DNA of 64,000 nt. Origin: Aeromonas diversa CDC 2478-85 (GTDB taxonomy: Bacteria; Pseudomonadota; Gammaproteobacteria; Enterobacterales; Aeromonadaceae). Both the position numbers and the translations under genes were made by a program. The stretch lies in contig NZ_CDCE01000016.1 in assembly GCF_000819805.1 (NCBI RefSeq), forward strand, positions 1-64,000. Reading direction: 5' to 3'. This document shows, one piece after another, positions 31,760 through 42,047 of the stretch. The notes under the pieces are model-generated. The model did not search any database. It worked only from the letters and a program-made list of their open reading frames with translations, and was not told where the DNA came from. Every line of letters begins with the position of its first letter. Positions within the stretch are counted from its first letter, which is position 1.

Positions 31760-33391
31760 GTGCTAAGAACGCTCTCCATTCGCCAGCGTCTGTTGCTGGT
31801 GTCGCTACTCATTGTCCTCTCCCTCGTCCTGTTGACCCTGCTTGCTGCCACCCTGGACTATCGCAGTCTGATGGCGGAGAAGGGCAAGCAGACCCGTCAT
31901 CAGGTCGAGACGGCCTGGAGCCTGGTGGCCAGCTACGCCAAGCGGGTCGAGGCCGGGGAGCTTGATGAGGCGCAGGCCAAGCAGGCGGCGCTCCAGACAC
32001 TCAAGGCGCTGCGTTATGGCCATGATGACTACTTCTGGATCAACGACAGCCGCCCCTTCATGGTGATGCACCCGATGAAGCCGGCGCTCGATGGCCAGGA
32101 TCTCTCCACCATCAAAGATCCCAGTGGCAAGCGTCTCTTCGTCGAGTTTGTGACCGCCACCCAGACCCAGCGCGAAGGGGGGCATGTGGCCTATCAATGG
32201 CCCAAGCCGGGGGCGGATGAGCCCGTGGCCAAGATCTCCTTTGTGAAGCGTTTCGAGCCCTGGGACTGGATCATCGGAACCGGCATCTATGTGGATGACG
32301 TGCAGCAGCAGTACTGGCAGGTCTTGGTGCGGCTGTTGGCGCTCAGCGGCGTGATCCTGGCCGTCCTCTGCGGCGCGCTCTGGTGGCTGACGCGCTCTAT
32401 CGTGACGCCGCTGGCGGCGACGACCGGGGCGCTCGACGAGCTGGCACGCGGGGAGGGGGATTTACGGGCCAGGTTACAGGCCGAGGGGCGTGACGAGCTA
32501 TCGGCGCTGGCTCGCAACTTCAACCGCTTCACCGAACAGATGGGCTCTTTGGTGCAGCAGGTGCAGGGTATTGCGGCGGAAAACGACAAGGCGGCCACCC
32601 AGCTGGCGTCGGTCGCACGTAGCCACCATCGGCTCGCCAATGAACAGGTGGGGGATACGAAGAAGGCGGCCGAGGCGATCGCGCTGGTGACGACCGGCTG
32701 CACCCAGATTGGCGACCATACCCGTGAGGCGGCGGCGTCGGCCGAGCAGGCCATGATGATGATCCGGGAGGGGCAGAGCCTGATGCAGGAGACGGCCGAT
32801 GCGGTCGGTCGTCTTGCCGCCCAGCTGATGACCTCGGTCACCGCCGTGTCACAGCTGGACTCCAACAGTCAGAGCATCGAGAAAGTTCTTGAGGTGATCC
32901 GCGGGGTCGCCGAGCAGACCAACTTACTGGCCCTCAATGCCGCCATCGAGGCGGCCCGGGCCGGGGAGCAGGGACGCGGCTTTGCGGTGGTGGCCGATGA
33001 GGTACGCACCCTGGCCAATCGCACCCACGCCTCGACCGATGAGATCCGCGACATGATAGCCAGGGTGCAAGAAGGGACGGCCCAGGTGACGGGCCAGATC
33101 GGTCAGTTGCAGTCTCTTTCGGACGTCACCGCCAGCTCGGCGGCTCGCATGGGCGAGGTGATCGGCCATATCTCGACCGTCATCGATACCATCAGCCGAA
33201 TGAACGGGCATATTGCCGAGGCGGCGAATCAGCAGGCCGACTCTGTGCTGGGGATCCACAGCCACATGGACACGATAGCTCAGGCTGCCCACCGGGCCCT
33301 CGAGCATAACGAGCAGACGGAGCGGGCCGTGGTTCAGCTTGAATCGCGCAGCAGGCAGCTCTCCACCCTGGTCGGCAGCTATCGAATATGA
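31760..33391 (+). CDS. Methyl-accepting chemotaxis protein with single Cache sensor
   Basis: A 543-residue chemoreceptor. Transmembrane helix 1 is at about 8-32. A periplasmic single Cache domain follows ([18 protein letters not shown], later [14 protein letters not shown]), then a second transmembrane helix at about 188-208 and HAMP. The cytoplasmic hairpin carries the conserved tip [20 protein letters not shown] and [12 protein letters not shown] near 385-416. The start is GTG with GGAGGA seven bases upstream. No NWETF-like CheR/CheB tether is seen at the C-terminus. The ligand is unknown; this Cache type often binds small organic acids. Confidence 0.93.
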   Translation: MLRTLSIRQRLLLVSLLIVLSLVLLTLLAATLDYRSLMAEKGKQTRHQVETAWSLVASYAKRVEAGELDEAQAKQAALQTLKALRYGHDDYFWINDSRPFMVMHPMKPALDGQDLSTIKDPSGKRLFVEFVTATQTQREGGHVAYQWPKPGADEPVAKISFVKRFEPWDWIIGTGIYVDDVQQQYWQVLVRLLALSGVILAVLCGALWWLTRSIVTPLAATTGALDELARGEGDLRARLQAEGRDELSALARNFNRFTEQMGSLVQQVQGIAAENDKAATQLASVARSHHRLANEQVGDTKKAAEAIALVTTGCTQIGDHTREAAASAEQAMMMIREGQSLMQETADAVGRLAAQLMTSVTAVSQLDSNSQSIEKVLEVIRGVAEQTNLLALNAAIEAARAGEQGRGFAVVADEVRTLANRTHASTDEIRDMIARVQEGTAQVTGQIGQLQSLSDVTASSAARMGEVIGHISTVIDTISRMNGHIAEAANQQADSVLGIHSHMDTIAQAAHRALEHNEQTERAVVQLESRSRQLSTLVGSYRI

Positions 33392-33499
33392 GGAAAGGGC
33401 GGGCTTTTTTCCCCGAATCCCTTGAGTCCACAGGGGTTTTGGGCGACCATTTGCCCCAGATGGCCACGCTGGCCCGCGCACAGTGCAAGAGAGACTCCA

Positions 33500-33865
33500 A
33501 TGAGCAAGTTAACAGAAAACCTTGACGCCAATTTCCAGCTGTTTGTCGAAGAGGTCCGTGAGTCGGGCCAGTTGTGGGGGCTGCGTTACGGTGAGGACTG
33601 GGTCGTCTGCCAATCGGCCGAATTTGAAGACGCCGATGTGATGCCGCTCTGGTCCAACGAGGCCGATGCTCGACTGCACTGTGCCGAGGAGTGGGCCGAC
33701 TACGAGCCGGATGCCATCGATCTGGAAGAGTTCCTCGACGTCTGGGTCAACGATCTGGACGAGGATGAGGTGCTGATTGGCCCGAACTGGAACAGCGATC
33801 TGGAAGGGGCCGAAGTGGAGCCCATCGAGCTGGCCAAGGTGCTGGTCGAGCTCGACGAGGCCTGA
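33500..33865 (+). CDS. DUF2750 family protein
   Basis: A 121-residue acidic protein. The segments FVEEVRESGQLWGLRYGEDWVVC and PLWSNEADARLHCAEEW are typical of DUF2750, whose function is unknown. The ATG at 33500 follows GAGAG; upstream in-frame codons look like intergenic sequence. No membrane segment or signal peptide. Confidence 0.85.
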   Translation: MSKLTENLDANFQLFVEEVRESGQLWGLRYGEDWVVCQSAEFEDADVMPLWSNEADARLHCAEEWADYEPDAIDLEEFLDVWVNDLDEDEVLIGPNWNSDLEGAEVEPIELAKVLVELDEA

Positions 33866-33892
33866 TCCCTCCTTCAGCCTCATCGCCGATTG

Positions 33893-33927
33893 AACACCCT
33901 GCGGGCGCAGCTCGCAGGGTGTTTTTA
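33893..33927 (+). terminator. Terminator after the DUF2750 gene
   Basis: AACACCCTGCG pairs with CGCAGGGTGTT over a nine-base loop and is followed by TTTATT. The rest of the 242-bp gap before the next gene (to 34107) shows no clear feature. Confidence 0.85.
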
Positions 33928-34107
33928 TTGGTCGTGACCGACCCCGGAGAACGGCTTATTGATAAGAGACGCTTCTAGCGGTGGCGTCAATGGCGTATTC
34001 TTTTGGAGCTCAATAGAGGCATTCGCTCTCGAGAGCCTCCGAGAGGGGGTCATGCCTCGCTTGCTTCGCTTATGGGATGCTGAGGCTAATGTCGCAGGGA
34101 GGTGGGG

Positions 34108-35535
34108 GTGAATCAGGTGCAGCCGTGGGATGAGGTGAAGTGGCAGGTCCTGTGGGATCTGGCACTCATCATCGGCCAGGAGGAGCGATTATCCTCCTTG
34201 CTTGATGCCGTCATGGCGCGGGTCAGCCATCACACCGGCGCGCTGGCCGCCGTGGTGTTGGGGCGCGAGGGCGATGCGCTTCACCTGCTGGGTGCCACCT
34301 CGCCGCCTCCGGATGGCGCCGCCTTTCGATGCGACGCCCATGCGCTCGCGCAGCCGGCGCAGCTGGTGGCAACGCTCTGGCCCGAGCGGGGCGCGCACGC
34401 GGCGTTTTTCACCCTCGCCCCCGAAGAGGGTACGCTCTTGCTGTTTCTGCTGGCGGAGGGGGAGCATCCCGACTGGTCGTCGCGCCTATCCCCGCTGTTA
34501 CCCAATCTGGCTCGGGCACTGGGCGCCAGTCGTGAGCACGAGCGGTTGGCCTTGATGCTGGCTCAGAGTGCCGAGTTTCAGCTGCCCTCTCTCCTGCTGG
34601 AGGCACTTCCCTTACCCCTCTTTATTCAAGACGCCCGTGGCCATCTGGTGTGGGGAAACGCCCCTTTCAACGCACTGCTTGGCATCGAGCAAGCCACTCA
34701 GCTGGGCTTGCCGGTCGAGTCATGGTGGCCCGGGCTCGGGGGAAGGCGGATGAGCCAGCTCGATCATGGGTTGATCCTCTTTGGGGGGACGTATCGTGAA
34801 ACGCTATCTCTGCCCTCACAGGGGGATCTGCTCTGCTGCAAAGGGGCCCTGCGCAATGGGGGCGGGCCGAGTGCGGGCCTGGTGGGGGCGCTCTTGGGTG
34901 AGGGCGATCTCTGGTCTCAGGACGTCGTCTTGGAGCCCGTGATGAGGGTGCTTTCGCTCGGGATGACGCACAGGGACAGCAACACCCGTGAGCATGAGCT
35001 GAGGGTCATGGATCTCGCCGCGCACATCGCCGATCGCCTGGTGCTCTCCCCCCGGCAGAGCAAGGCGCTGGCATTGGCCGCCATGGTCCACGATGTGGGG
35101 CTGATCCGGGTGCCGGCCGAGATCCTGGTGCGCCCACGCCGCCTCACTCCCCTCGAGTTTGAATTTGTGAAGGCCCATGCCCGGGACGGCTATGAGCAGA
35201 TAAGAGAGCTTCCGCTGTCACTCCCTATCGCCGACATCATCTTGCAGCACCACGAGAACCTCGATGGTAGCGGTTACCCTCAGGGGCTCAAGGGGGAAGA
35301 GATCCTCCTGGAGGCTCGCATCTTAAGGGTGGCCGACACCATAGAGGCGATGCTCTCGCACCGTCCGTTTCGCCATCAGTTTGACCAGGAGGCGGTGCTG
35401 GCCGAGCTGCGTCATTACAGCGGCCTCTGGTTCGATGCCCGGGTGGTCGAGGTCGCAATAGGGCTACTCGAGTCGGGCTATCATCTGCCCCAGATCCCGC
35501 TTTCAGGAGGTGACCATGGCTCGGGAAGCGTTTAG
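34108..35535 (+). CDS. GAF/PAS-like HD-GYP protein with altered HDxGK motif
   Basis: A 475-residue cytoplasmic protein: a GAF-like N-terminal region (about 15-145), a PAS-like segment (about 155-225, LPLPLFIQDARGHLVWGNAPF) and a C-terminal HD-GYP domain (about 285-470). The HD-GYP signature HHENLDGSGYP and ARILRVADTIEAM are intact. The usual HDxGK reads HDVGL (328-332), replacing the conserved Lys with Leu, so phosphodiesterase activity toward cyclic di-GMP is doubtful. I chose the GTG at 34108 because the in-frame GTG at 34102 lies within the AGGGAGG ribosome-binding site. It overlaps the next gene by 20 bp. Confidence 0.87.
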   Translation: MNQVQPWDEVKWQVLWDLALIIGQEERLSSLLDAVMARVSHHTGALAAVVLGREGDALHLLGATSPPPDGAAFRCDAHALAQPAQLVATLWPERGAHAAFFTLAPEEGTLLLFLLAEGEHPDWSSRLSPLLPNLARALGASREHERLALMLAQSAEFQLPSLLLEALPLPLFIQDARGHLVWGNAPFNALLGIEQATQLGLPVESWWPGLGGRRMSQLDHGLILFGGTYRETLSLPSQGDLLCCKGALRNGGGPSAGLVGALLGEGDLWSQDVVLEPVMRVLSLGMTHRDSNTREHELRVMDLAAHIADRLVLSPRQSKALALAAMVHDVGLIRVPAEILVRPRRLTPLEFEFVKAHARDGYEQIRELPLSLPIADIILQHHENLDGSGYPQGLKGEEILLEARILRVADTIEAMLSHRPFRHQFDQEAVLAELRHYSGLWFDARVVEVAIGLLESGYHLPQIPLSGGDHGSGSV

Positions 35536-37078
35536 CCAGGAGGCGGTCCCCTCCCTGGTGGGGTTGCCACCCACCCAGCTGCGGATGCTGGTGGAGCAGT
35601 TGCCCACGCGCCTTCTGGTCCGGGACCGGGCAATGGTTATCCAGGGTTGTAGTGCCCCGCTGGCGGCAGATCTGGCCCTGCCGGTGGGCACCCTGGTGGG
35701 GAGACGCCTCGACGAGGTGCTACCCGCCAGTTGGTTGGAGGGGGATGAAAGGGTCATCGAGCAGGGAGAGATAGTGACCCTGAGCCGCACCTACCCGTAT
35801 GGTGATGGCGAACCCCAGGTGCAGCTGACCAAGTTTCCGCTCTATGACGGGGCGGGCGCCGTGGTGGGGTGTGGGCTCAGCGTCGCGACGCCCTGGAGCG
35901 GCAGGGCCGATCGGGATCTGAGGCGAAAGGTCTGGGCCATGGAGGCCAGCAGCCGTTGTAACCGGGCCCTGGTGACGGCCCAGAGCGTGGAGGGGCTGCA
36001 GCAAGGGGTATGTGAGGCGCTGGTGCTGGAGGATCGTTATCGCCTGGCGCTGGTCGCCTGGCTCGAGCCGGGGGAGGAGCATGCCGTGGTGTTGGCGGCC
36101 CAGGCAGGCGAGGCGAGCGGTTACCTCGAAGGGATTGCCCTGACCTGGGATGATGTGCCCGTGGGGCAGGGGCCTGTGGGTCGTTGTCTGCGGGAGGGGC
36201 GCAACATCTACGAAGCGGACCTCATCCGCAGCCAGCATGCGACCTTTTGGCGGCGGCGTGCCGAGCATTTTGGCCTCGGCTCCGCGTTGGCGCTGCCCCT
36301 GCTTTGTAGCGATGGGCGCAGGGGGGCGCTGGCCCTCTATGCCGATATCCCTCATGCCTTTGGTGAGGAGGAGATCACCCTCTTTGGCGAGCTGGCCGAC
36401 AACCTGGTCTATGGTCTCGAATCCCTCTGGACCCGTGAGGCCTATCACTCCACGCTGCGCGCCCACGCAGCCCAAGCCCTGGTTCAGGAGAAGGCACTGG
36501 CGGATGCGCTCGAGGCGATCGCCGCCACCCTGGAGCAGCGCGATCCCTACACGGCCGGTCACCAGCAGCAGGTGGCCGAGCTGGCCCTGCGCATTGGCAT
36601 GGAGCTCGGGCTCACGGCACATCGGCTGCGTGGCCTCTATCTGGCGGGCATCGTCCACGATCTGGGCAAGATCCAGATCCCCATCGAGATATTGAACAAG
36701 CCGGGGCGTCTGACCGCGCTGGAGTATGAGCTGGTCAAGCAGCATCCCACCACCGCTTACGAGATCCTCAAGGGGATCGCCTTTCCCTGGCCCATCGCCG
36801 AGATCATCTATCAGCATCATGAGTTTCTCGATGGCTCGGGGTACCCCCGTGGCATAGGGGGAGAGTCGCTGCTGCTGGAGGCGCGGATCCTGACGGTGGC
36901 CGACATCGTCGAGTCCATGTCGTCCGATCGTCCCTATCGCGCCGCCCTGGGGGTTGCGCAGGCCCGAGACGAGATCCTGAGGATGAAGGGGTCTCGTCTC
37001 GATCCCGACGTGGTGGATGCCTGCATCAGGATCCTTGAGCGGGGCGAGTTCGAGCCCAGGCCCTTGAGTCTGGGGTAG
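35516..37078 (+). CDS. PAS-GAF-HD-GYP cyclic-di-GMP phosphodiesterase
   Basis: A 520-residue protein with a PAS-like N-terminus (about 20-130), a GAF domain (about 150-310) and an HD-GYP domain (about 330-515). The motifs are canonical: EQRDPYTAGHQQQVAEL, HDLGK (381-385), KQHP, YQHHEFLDGSGYP and SDRPYR. It should hydrolyse cyclic di-GMP. AGGAGG is perfectly placed before the ATG at 35516 inside the end of the previous gene, so the pair is translationally coupled. They probably respond to cytosolic small-molecule cues; the ligand is unknown. Confidence 0.92.
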   Translation: MAREAFSQEAVPSLVGLPPTQLRMLVEQLPTRLLVRDRAMVIQGCSAPLAADLALPVGTLVGRRLDEVLPASWLEGDERVIEQGEIVTLSRTYPYGDGEPQVQLTKFPLYDGAGAVVGCGLSVATPWSGRADRDLRRKVWAMEASSRCNRALVTAQSVEGLQQGVCEALVLEDRYRLALVAWLEPGEEHAVVLAAQAGEASGYLEGIALTWDDVPVGQGPVGRCLREGRNIYEADLIRSQHATFWRRRAEHFGLGSALALPLLCSDGRRGALALYADIPHAFGEEEITLFGELADNLVYGLESLWTREAYHSTLRAHAAQALVQEKALADALEAIAATLEQRDPYTAGHQQQVAELALRIGMELGLTAHRLRGLYLAGIVHDLGKIQIPIEILNKPGRLTALEYELVKQHPTTAYEILKGIAFPWPIAEIIYQHHEFLDGSGYPRGIGGESLLLEARILTVADIVESMSSDRPYRAALGVAQARDEILRMKGSRLDPDVVDACIRILERGEFEPRPLSLG

Positions 37079-37079
37079 C

Positions 37080-37109
37080 TTGTCGCAGGGTACTGTACAA
37101 ACGTACAAT
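37080..37109 (+). promoter_or_regulatory. polB promoter with LexA-like box
   Basis: TTGTCG (37080-37085), an 18-bp spacer and TACAAT (37104-37109) form a sigma-70-like promoter. A LexA-like palindrome, CTGT-N8-ACAA (37093-37108, consensus CTGT-N8-ACAG), overlaps the spacer and the -10. Predicted transcription start is at or next to the polB ATG (37116), suggesting a leaderless mRNA. Confidence 0.65.
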
Positions 37110-37115
37110 GCCCCC

Positions 37116-39491
37116 ATGAGCGAATCCCTCTCTTCACCTGTCGCCCCGAGCGAAGGCTTCATCCTCACCCGCCACGCCCGCGACCACGGGGGCCGGACCG
37201 AGATCATCCTCTGGCTGTGGAGCCCACAGGGGCCGGTGCGGCTGGTGGTGCCGGATCAGGAGCCCCTCTTCTTCGTGCCTGCCGATCAGATGAGCGAGGC
37301 CATGACCCTGTTTCGCGCCCACGGGTTGCGCGGACGGGCCCGCCGTCTGCCGATGCAGACCTTCGATGGCCGCCCCGTCGCCGGCCTCTACTTTCCCACC
37401 CTGGCGGCCTTTCACAAGGCGGTGGAGCTGCTGCTCATCAAGGGCACCGAGCACTTCGAGGCGGACATCCGCCTGCCCGAGCGCTACCTGATGGAGCGCT
37501 TCATCACCGCCGGGGTCAAGTTTCAGGGGCACGCGAGCCGACGCGGCGGCCACTGGCAGGTCAGTGACGGGCGCTGCGCCCCGGCCGAGGTGGCGCCGAC
37601 CCTCTCCTGGGTGTCGCTCGACGTGGAGTGCGCCATGGACGGAGCCCTCTTCTCGGTGGGGCTGTCGAGCCCCATGGACGAGCGGGTCATCATGATTGGC
37701 GAGCCCGAGGAGATGGCGACCCCGGTGGAGTGGGTGGCCGACGAGCCGGCCCTGTTGTCGGCCCTGGAGCGCTGGTTCCAGCGCTTCGATCCGGATCTGG
37801 TGATGGGTTGGAACGTGGTCAACTTCGACTTTCGCCTGCTGCTGCGCCGCGCCGATCTCCACAAGCGGCGGCTGCGCCTCGGGCGCGGCCGCGAGCTCGC
37901 CTTCTGGCGTGCCTCGCGCCAGGATCCCCAGAGCGGCAACGTGACCCTGCCTGGGCGCATGGTGCTGGATGGGGTCGACACCCTCAAGAGCGCGACCTGG
38001 CAGTTTCCCAGTTTTAGTCTGGACGCGGTGGCAAGCGAGCTGCTAGGCCGCGGCAAGGACATCGAGGACGTGGCCAACCGGGGCCAGAAGATCACCGAGC
38101 TGTTCCATTCCGACAAGGGGGCGCTGGCCCGCTACAACCTGGAAGACTGCCGCCTGGTGCACGAGATCTTCGCGCACTGCGATCTCATCGCCTTCGCGGT
38201 GGAGCGGGCGTCGCTCACCGGCCTCGAGCTCGATCGCATCGGCGGCTCGGTGGCGGCCTTCACCAACCTCTACCTGCCGCGTTTGCACCGGGGCGGCTTT
38301 GTGGCGCCGAACCTGCCTCGCGATGGCGGATTGGCGAGTCCGGGCGGCTATGTCATGGACTCGGCCCCCGGCCTCTATCGCCATGTGCTGGTGCTCGACT
38401 TCAAGAGCCTCTACCCGAGCATCATCCGCACCTTCTGCATCGACCCCATGGGGCTGGTGGAGGGGCTGCGCAATCCCGATCACGCCATTCCCGGCTTTCG
38501 CGGCGCACTCTTCTCCCGCGAGCGTCACTTCCTGCCCGGCCTCATCGAGGGGCTGTGGCAGGCGCGTGACCGGGCCAAGGGGGCGGGCAACAAGCCCCTC
38601 TCCCAGGCCATCAAGATCATCATGAACTCCTTCTACGGGGTGCTCGGCTCGGGGGGCTGCCGCTTCTATGATCCGCGCCTGGCGAGCTCCATTACCCTGC
38701 GCGGTCACGGCATCATGCAGACCACCCGTGAGTGGATCGAGGCAAAGGGGTATCAGGTCATCTACGGCGACACCGACTCGACCTTCGTGCACCTGGGCAA
38801 GGCGGTGAGCGGCGCAGAGGCCGACGCCATCGGCCAGGGGCTGGCGGAGCACATCAACCGCCGCTGGCGAGAGAAGATCCGCGCCGAGTTTGATCTCGAG
38901 AGTGCCCTCGAGATCCAGTATGAGACCCACTACCGGCGCTTCCTGATGCCAACCATTCGCGGCCTCGAGAAGGGGAGCAAGAAGCGCTACGCGGGTCTGG
39001 TGGGCGAAGGGGAGGGGGAGCACCTGGTGTTCAAGGGGCTCGAGACGGTACGCACCGACTGGACGGCCCTGGCCAAGGGGTTTCAGTCCGAGCTCTTCAA
39101 TCTGGTGTTTCACGACCAGGATCCGAGCGATTTTGTGCGCCAGACGGTGGATGCCACCCGCAAGGGGGAGCGCGACGACCAGCTGGTCTATCGCAAGCGG
39201 CTGCGCCAGCAGCTCGAGGAGTATCAGAAGAACGTGCCGCCTCACGTGCGCGCCGCGCGTCTGGCCGACGACGAGAACCGCCGCCGCGGCTTGCCCCTGC
39301 GCTACCAGCATCGCGGCACCATCGCCTACGTCATGACGGTGAGCGGCCCCGAGCCGCTCGAATACCGGCGCAGCGCCATCGACTACGAGCATTACGTGGA
39401 CAAGCAGCTGCGCCCCATCGCCGACGCCATCCTTCCCTTCGTCGGGGCCTCGTTTGATCGCATCTGCGGTCAGCAGCTCGACCTGTTCTGA
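37116..39491 (+). CDS. polB: DNA polymerase II (SOS polymerase)
   Basis: A 791-residue family B polymerase with proofreading. Exonuclease motifs: DVEC (Asp169, Glu171), NVVNFDF and YNLEDC. Polymerase motifs: DFKSLYPSII (from Asp428), KIIMNSFYGVLG and YGDTDS (Asp552, Asp554). It ends in QLDLF, the sliding-clamp-binding peptide expected at the Pol II C-terminus. The ATG at 37116 follows the LexA-like box; the longer in-frame start at 37080 would translate the operator and is rejected. No Shine-Dalgarno sequence precedes the ATG. A terminator follows. Confidence 0.96.
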   Translation: MSESLSSPVAPSEGFILTRHARDHGGRTEIILWLWSPQGPVRLVVPDQEPLFFVPADQMSEAMTLFRAHGLRGRARRLPMQTFDGRPVAGLYFPTLAAFHKAVELLLIKGTEHFEADIRLPERYLMERFITAGVKFQGHASRRGGHWQVSDGRCAPAEVAPTLSWVSLDVECAMDGALFSVGLSSPMDERVIMIGEPEEMATPVEWVADEPALLSALERWFQRFDPDLVMGWNVVNFDFRLLLRRADLHKRRLRLGRGRELAFWRASRQDPQSGNVTLPGRMVLDGVDTLKSATWQFPSFSLDAVASELLGRGKDIEDVANRGQKITELFHSDKGALARYNLEDCRLVHEIFAHCDLIAFAVERASLTGLELDRIGGSVAAFTNLYLPRLHRGGFVAPNLPRDGGLASPGGYVMDSAPGLYRHVLVLDFKSLYPSIIRTFCIDPMGLVEGLRNPDHAIPGFRGALFSRERHFLPGLIEGLWQARDRAKGAGNKPLSQAIKIIMNSFYGVLGSGGCRFYDPRLASSITLRGHGIMQTTREWIEAKGYQVIYGDTDSTFVHLGKAVSGAEADAIGQGLAEHINRRWREKIRAEFDLESALEIQYETHYRRFLMPTIRGLEKGSKKRYAGLVGEGEGEHLVFKGLETVRTDWTALAKGFQSELFNLVFHDQDPSDFVRQTVDATRKGERDDQLVYRKRLRQQLEEYQKNVPPHVRAARLADDENRRRGLPLRYQHRGTIAYVMTVSGPEPLEYRRSAIDYEHYVDKQLRPIADAILPFVGASFDRICGQQLDLF

Positions 39492-39502
39492 TCCGCACAG
39501 CA

Positions 39503-39526
39503 AAGAGGGCCCTCACGGGCCCTCTT
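39503..39526. terminator. Bidirectional terminator between polB and the aminopeptidase
   Basis: AAGAGGGCCC-TCAC-GGGCCCTCTT, a 10-bp perfect stem between two convergent genes. The T-run is weak on both sides (GCGTTTG on the plus strand). Confidence 0.75.
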
Positions 39527-39542
39527 GCGTTTGTCTGGCGGG

Positions 39543-40787
<1,245 letters not shown>

Positions 40788-40950
40788 TCATCGCCGCGCC
40801 GCAGATGTGTCGGCATGAGAGGGCATCGAGAGAGGCGCAGAGGCGGCGAGCTGGCAGAGTGGCACGACAATCCCCTCAGAGGGGCAAGGGGGAGTGGGGT
40901 AATCTTCCGCATCCCCCGGATGGGGGGGGCTGCGCAAACGGGGGAAAGAG

Positions 40951-40972
40951 TGAAGCCCCGGTTGGGGCTTCA
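40951..40972 (-). terminator. Hairpin after pbpG
   Basis: TGAAGCCCC and GGGGCTTCA form a 9-bp stem downstream of pbpG on the minus strand; the following CTCTTTCC is only weakly T-rich. The remainder of the 267-bp gap to the aminopeptidase contains no recognisable gene. Confidence 0.6.
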
Positions 40973-40982
40973 TCGAGGCAAC

Positions 40983-41861
40983 TTACTGACCGGCGGTGCG
41001 AAATGGGTTGGCGGCGAGGGTGGTGCGCCCCGAGCCCTCCAGCCAGGTCTTGATGCGCTTGGCATCGGCGACCCGCTGATTGGTGGTGTCGGCATTGAGC
41101 AGCACCATGATGACGGGCTCACGCTCTACCCGGGTTTCCATGACCAGGCAGCGGCCCGCCTCGCGGATATAGCCGGTTTTGGAGACCTTGACGTCCCAGA
41201 TCCCTTCACGCACCAGGCGGTTGGAGTTGCGATAGTGAAGCTGGGTCTTGTTGGTGCGAACCAGGCTCTGATCGTCGGTGGAGTATTGGCGGATCAGCGG
41301 ATAGCTGGCGGCCGCGGCCACCATCTTGGCCAGGTCGTGGGCGGTGGAGACGTTACGCGGGGTCAGCCCCGTGCTGTCGTGAAAGCGGGTATCCCACATG
41401 CCGAGCATACGAGCCTTGGCGTTCATCGCCTCGACGAAGGCACGCTGACCGCCGGGATAGTGGCGGGCCAGGGCCGAGGCGGCACGGTTTTCCGAGGCCA
41501 TCAGGGCAATGTGCAACATCTGGGCACGGCTCAGGCGCGAGCCGACGGCCAGACGTGAGCCGGTGCCCTTGATGCGGTCGATATCGGCCTGGGTGACGGT
41601 GAGGGTCTCGTTGAGGCGAAGCCCTGAGTCCAGCACCACCATGGCGGTCATCAGCTTGGTGATGGAGGCAATCGGCATGACCCGGTTGGCATTGCGCTCG
41701 CTTAACACCTCACCGGTTCTGTGGTTGGCGATGACAAAGGCATCCGAATGCAGGCCCGTGATGGAGCCGGGATGACCATGGCCGCCAGAGAAAGGATTGG
41801 CCAAGGCTGGCTGCAACAGGGTGAGGCCCAGCAGCAGTGAGGTGAGGTAGCGCTTCATCAT
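40983..41861 (-). CDS. pbpG: D-alanyl-D-alanine endopeptidase PbpG (PBP7)
   Basis: A periplasmic peptidoglycan endopeptidase cleaving D-Ala-meso-DAP cross-links. The 292-residue protein has a signal peptide (about 1-21) and the three penicillin-binding motifs: SITK (Ser66, Lys69), SEN (123-125) and KTG (228-230). It belongs to the S11 family with low molecular mass; no C-terminal membrane anchor is seen. Start MMKRYL could be at either Met. Confidence 0.93.
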   Translation of the reverse strand: MMKRYLTSLLLGLTLLQPALANPFSGGHGHPGSITGLHSDAFVIANHRTGEVLSERNANRVMPIASITKLMTAMVVLDSGLRLNETLTVTQADIDRIKGTGSRLAVGSRLSRAQMLHIALMASENRAASALARHYPGGQRAFVEAMNAKARMLGMWDTRFHDSTGLTPRNVSTAHDLAKMVAAAASYPLIRQYSTDDQSLVRTNKTQLHYRNSNRLVREGIWDVKVSKTGYIREAGRCLVMETRVEREPVIMVLLNADTTNQRVADAKRIKTWLEGSGRTTLAANPFRTAGQ

Positions 41862-41900
41862 GATCTGGTTTACCGCACGAATCGAAAGGAGTCTGGATTA

Positions 41901-41929
41901 GTTATATGTCGGCCTTTGACGCAGCACAA
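41901..41929 (-). promoter_or_regulatory. Candidate pbpG promoter
   Basis: On the minus strand TTGTGC (41924-41929) and TATAAC (41901-41906) are separated by 17 bp, about 40 bp before the pbpG start. A small palindrome GCCCC-TAT-GGGGC lies at 41988-42000, downstream of the nrf operon end. Confidence 0.6.
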
Positions 41930-42047
41930 TCCTTTGCCCCTTGTCATCGAAGGGAATCATGAAATTTGTGTCATCCACGGCGTTTATGCCCCTATGGGGC
42001 GTCGCATTTTGCCACGACACCGGGGCGGACGCATGCCCTATTTACGC

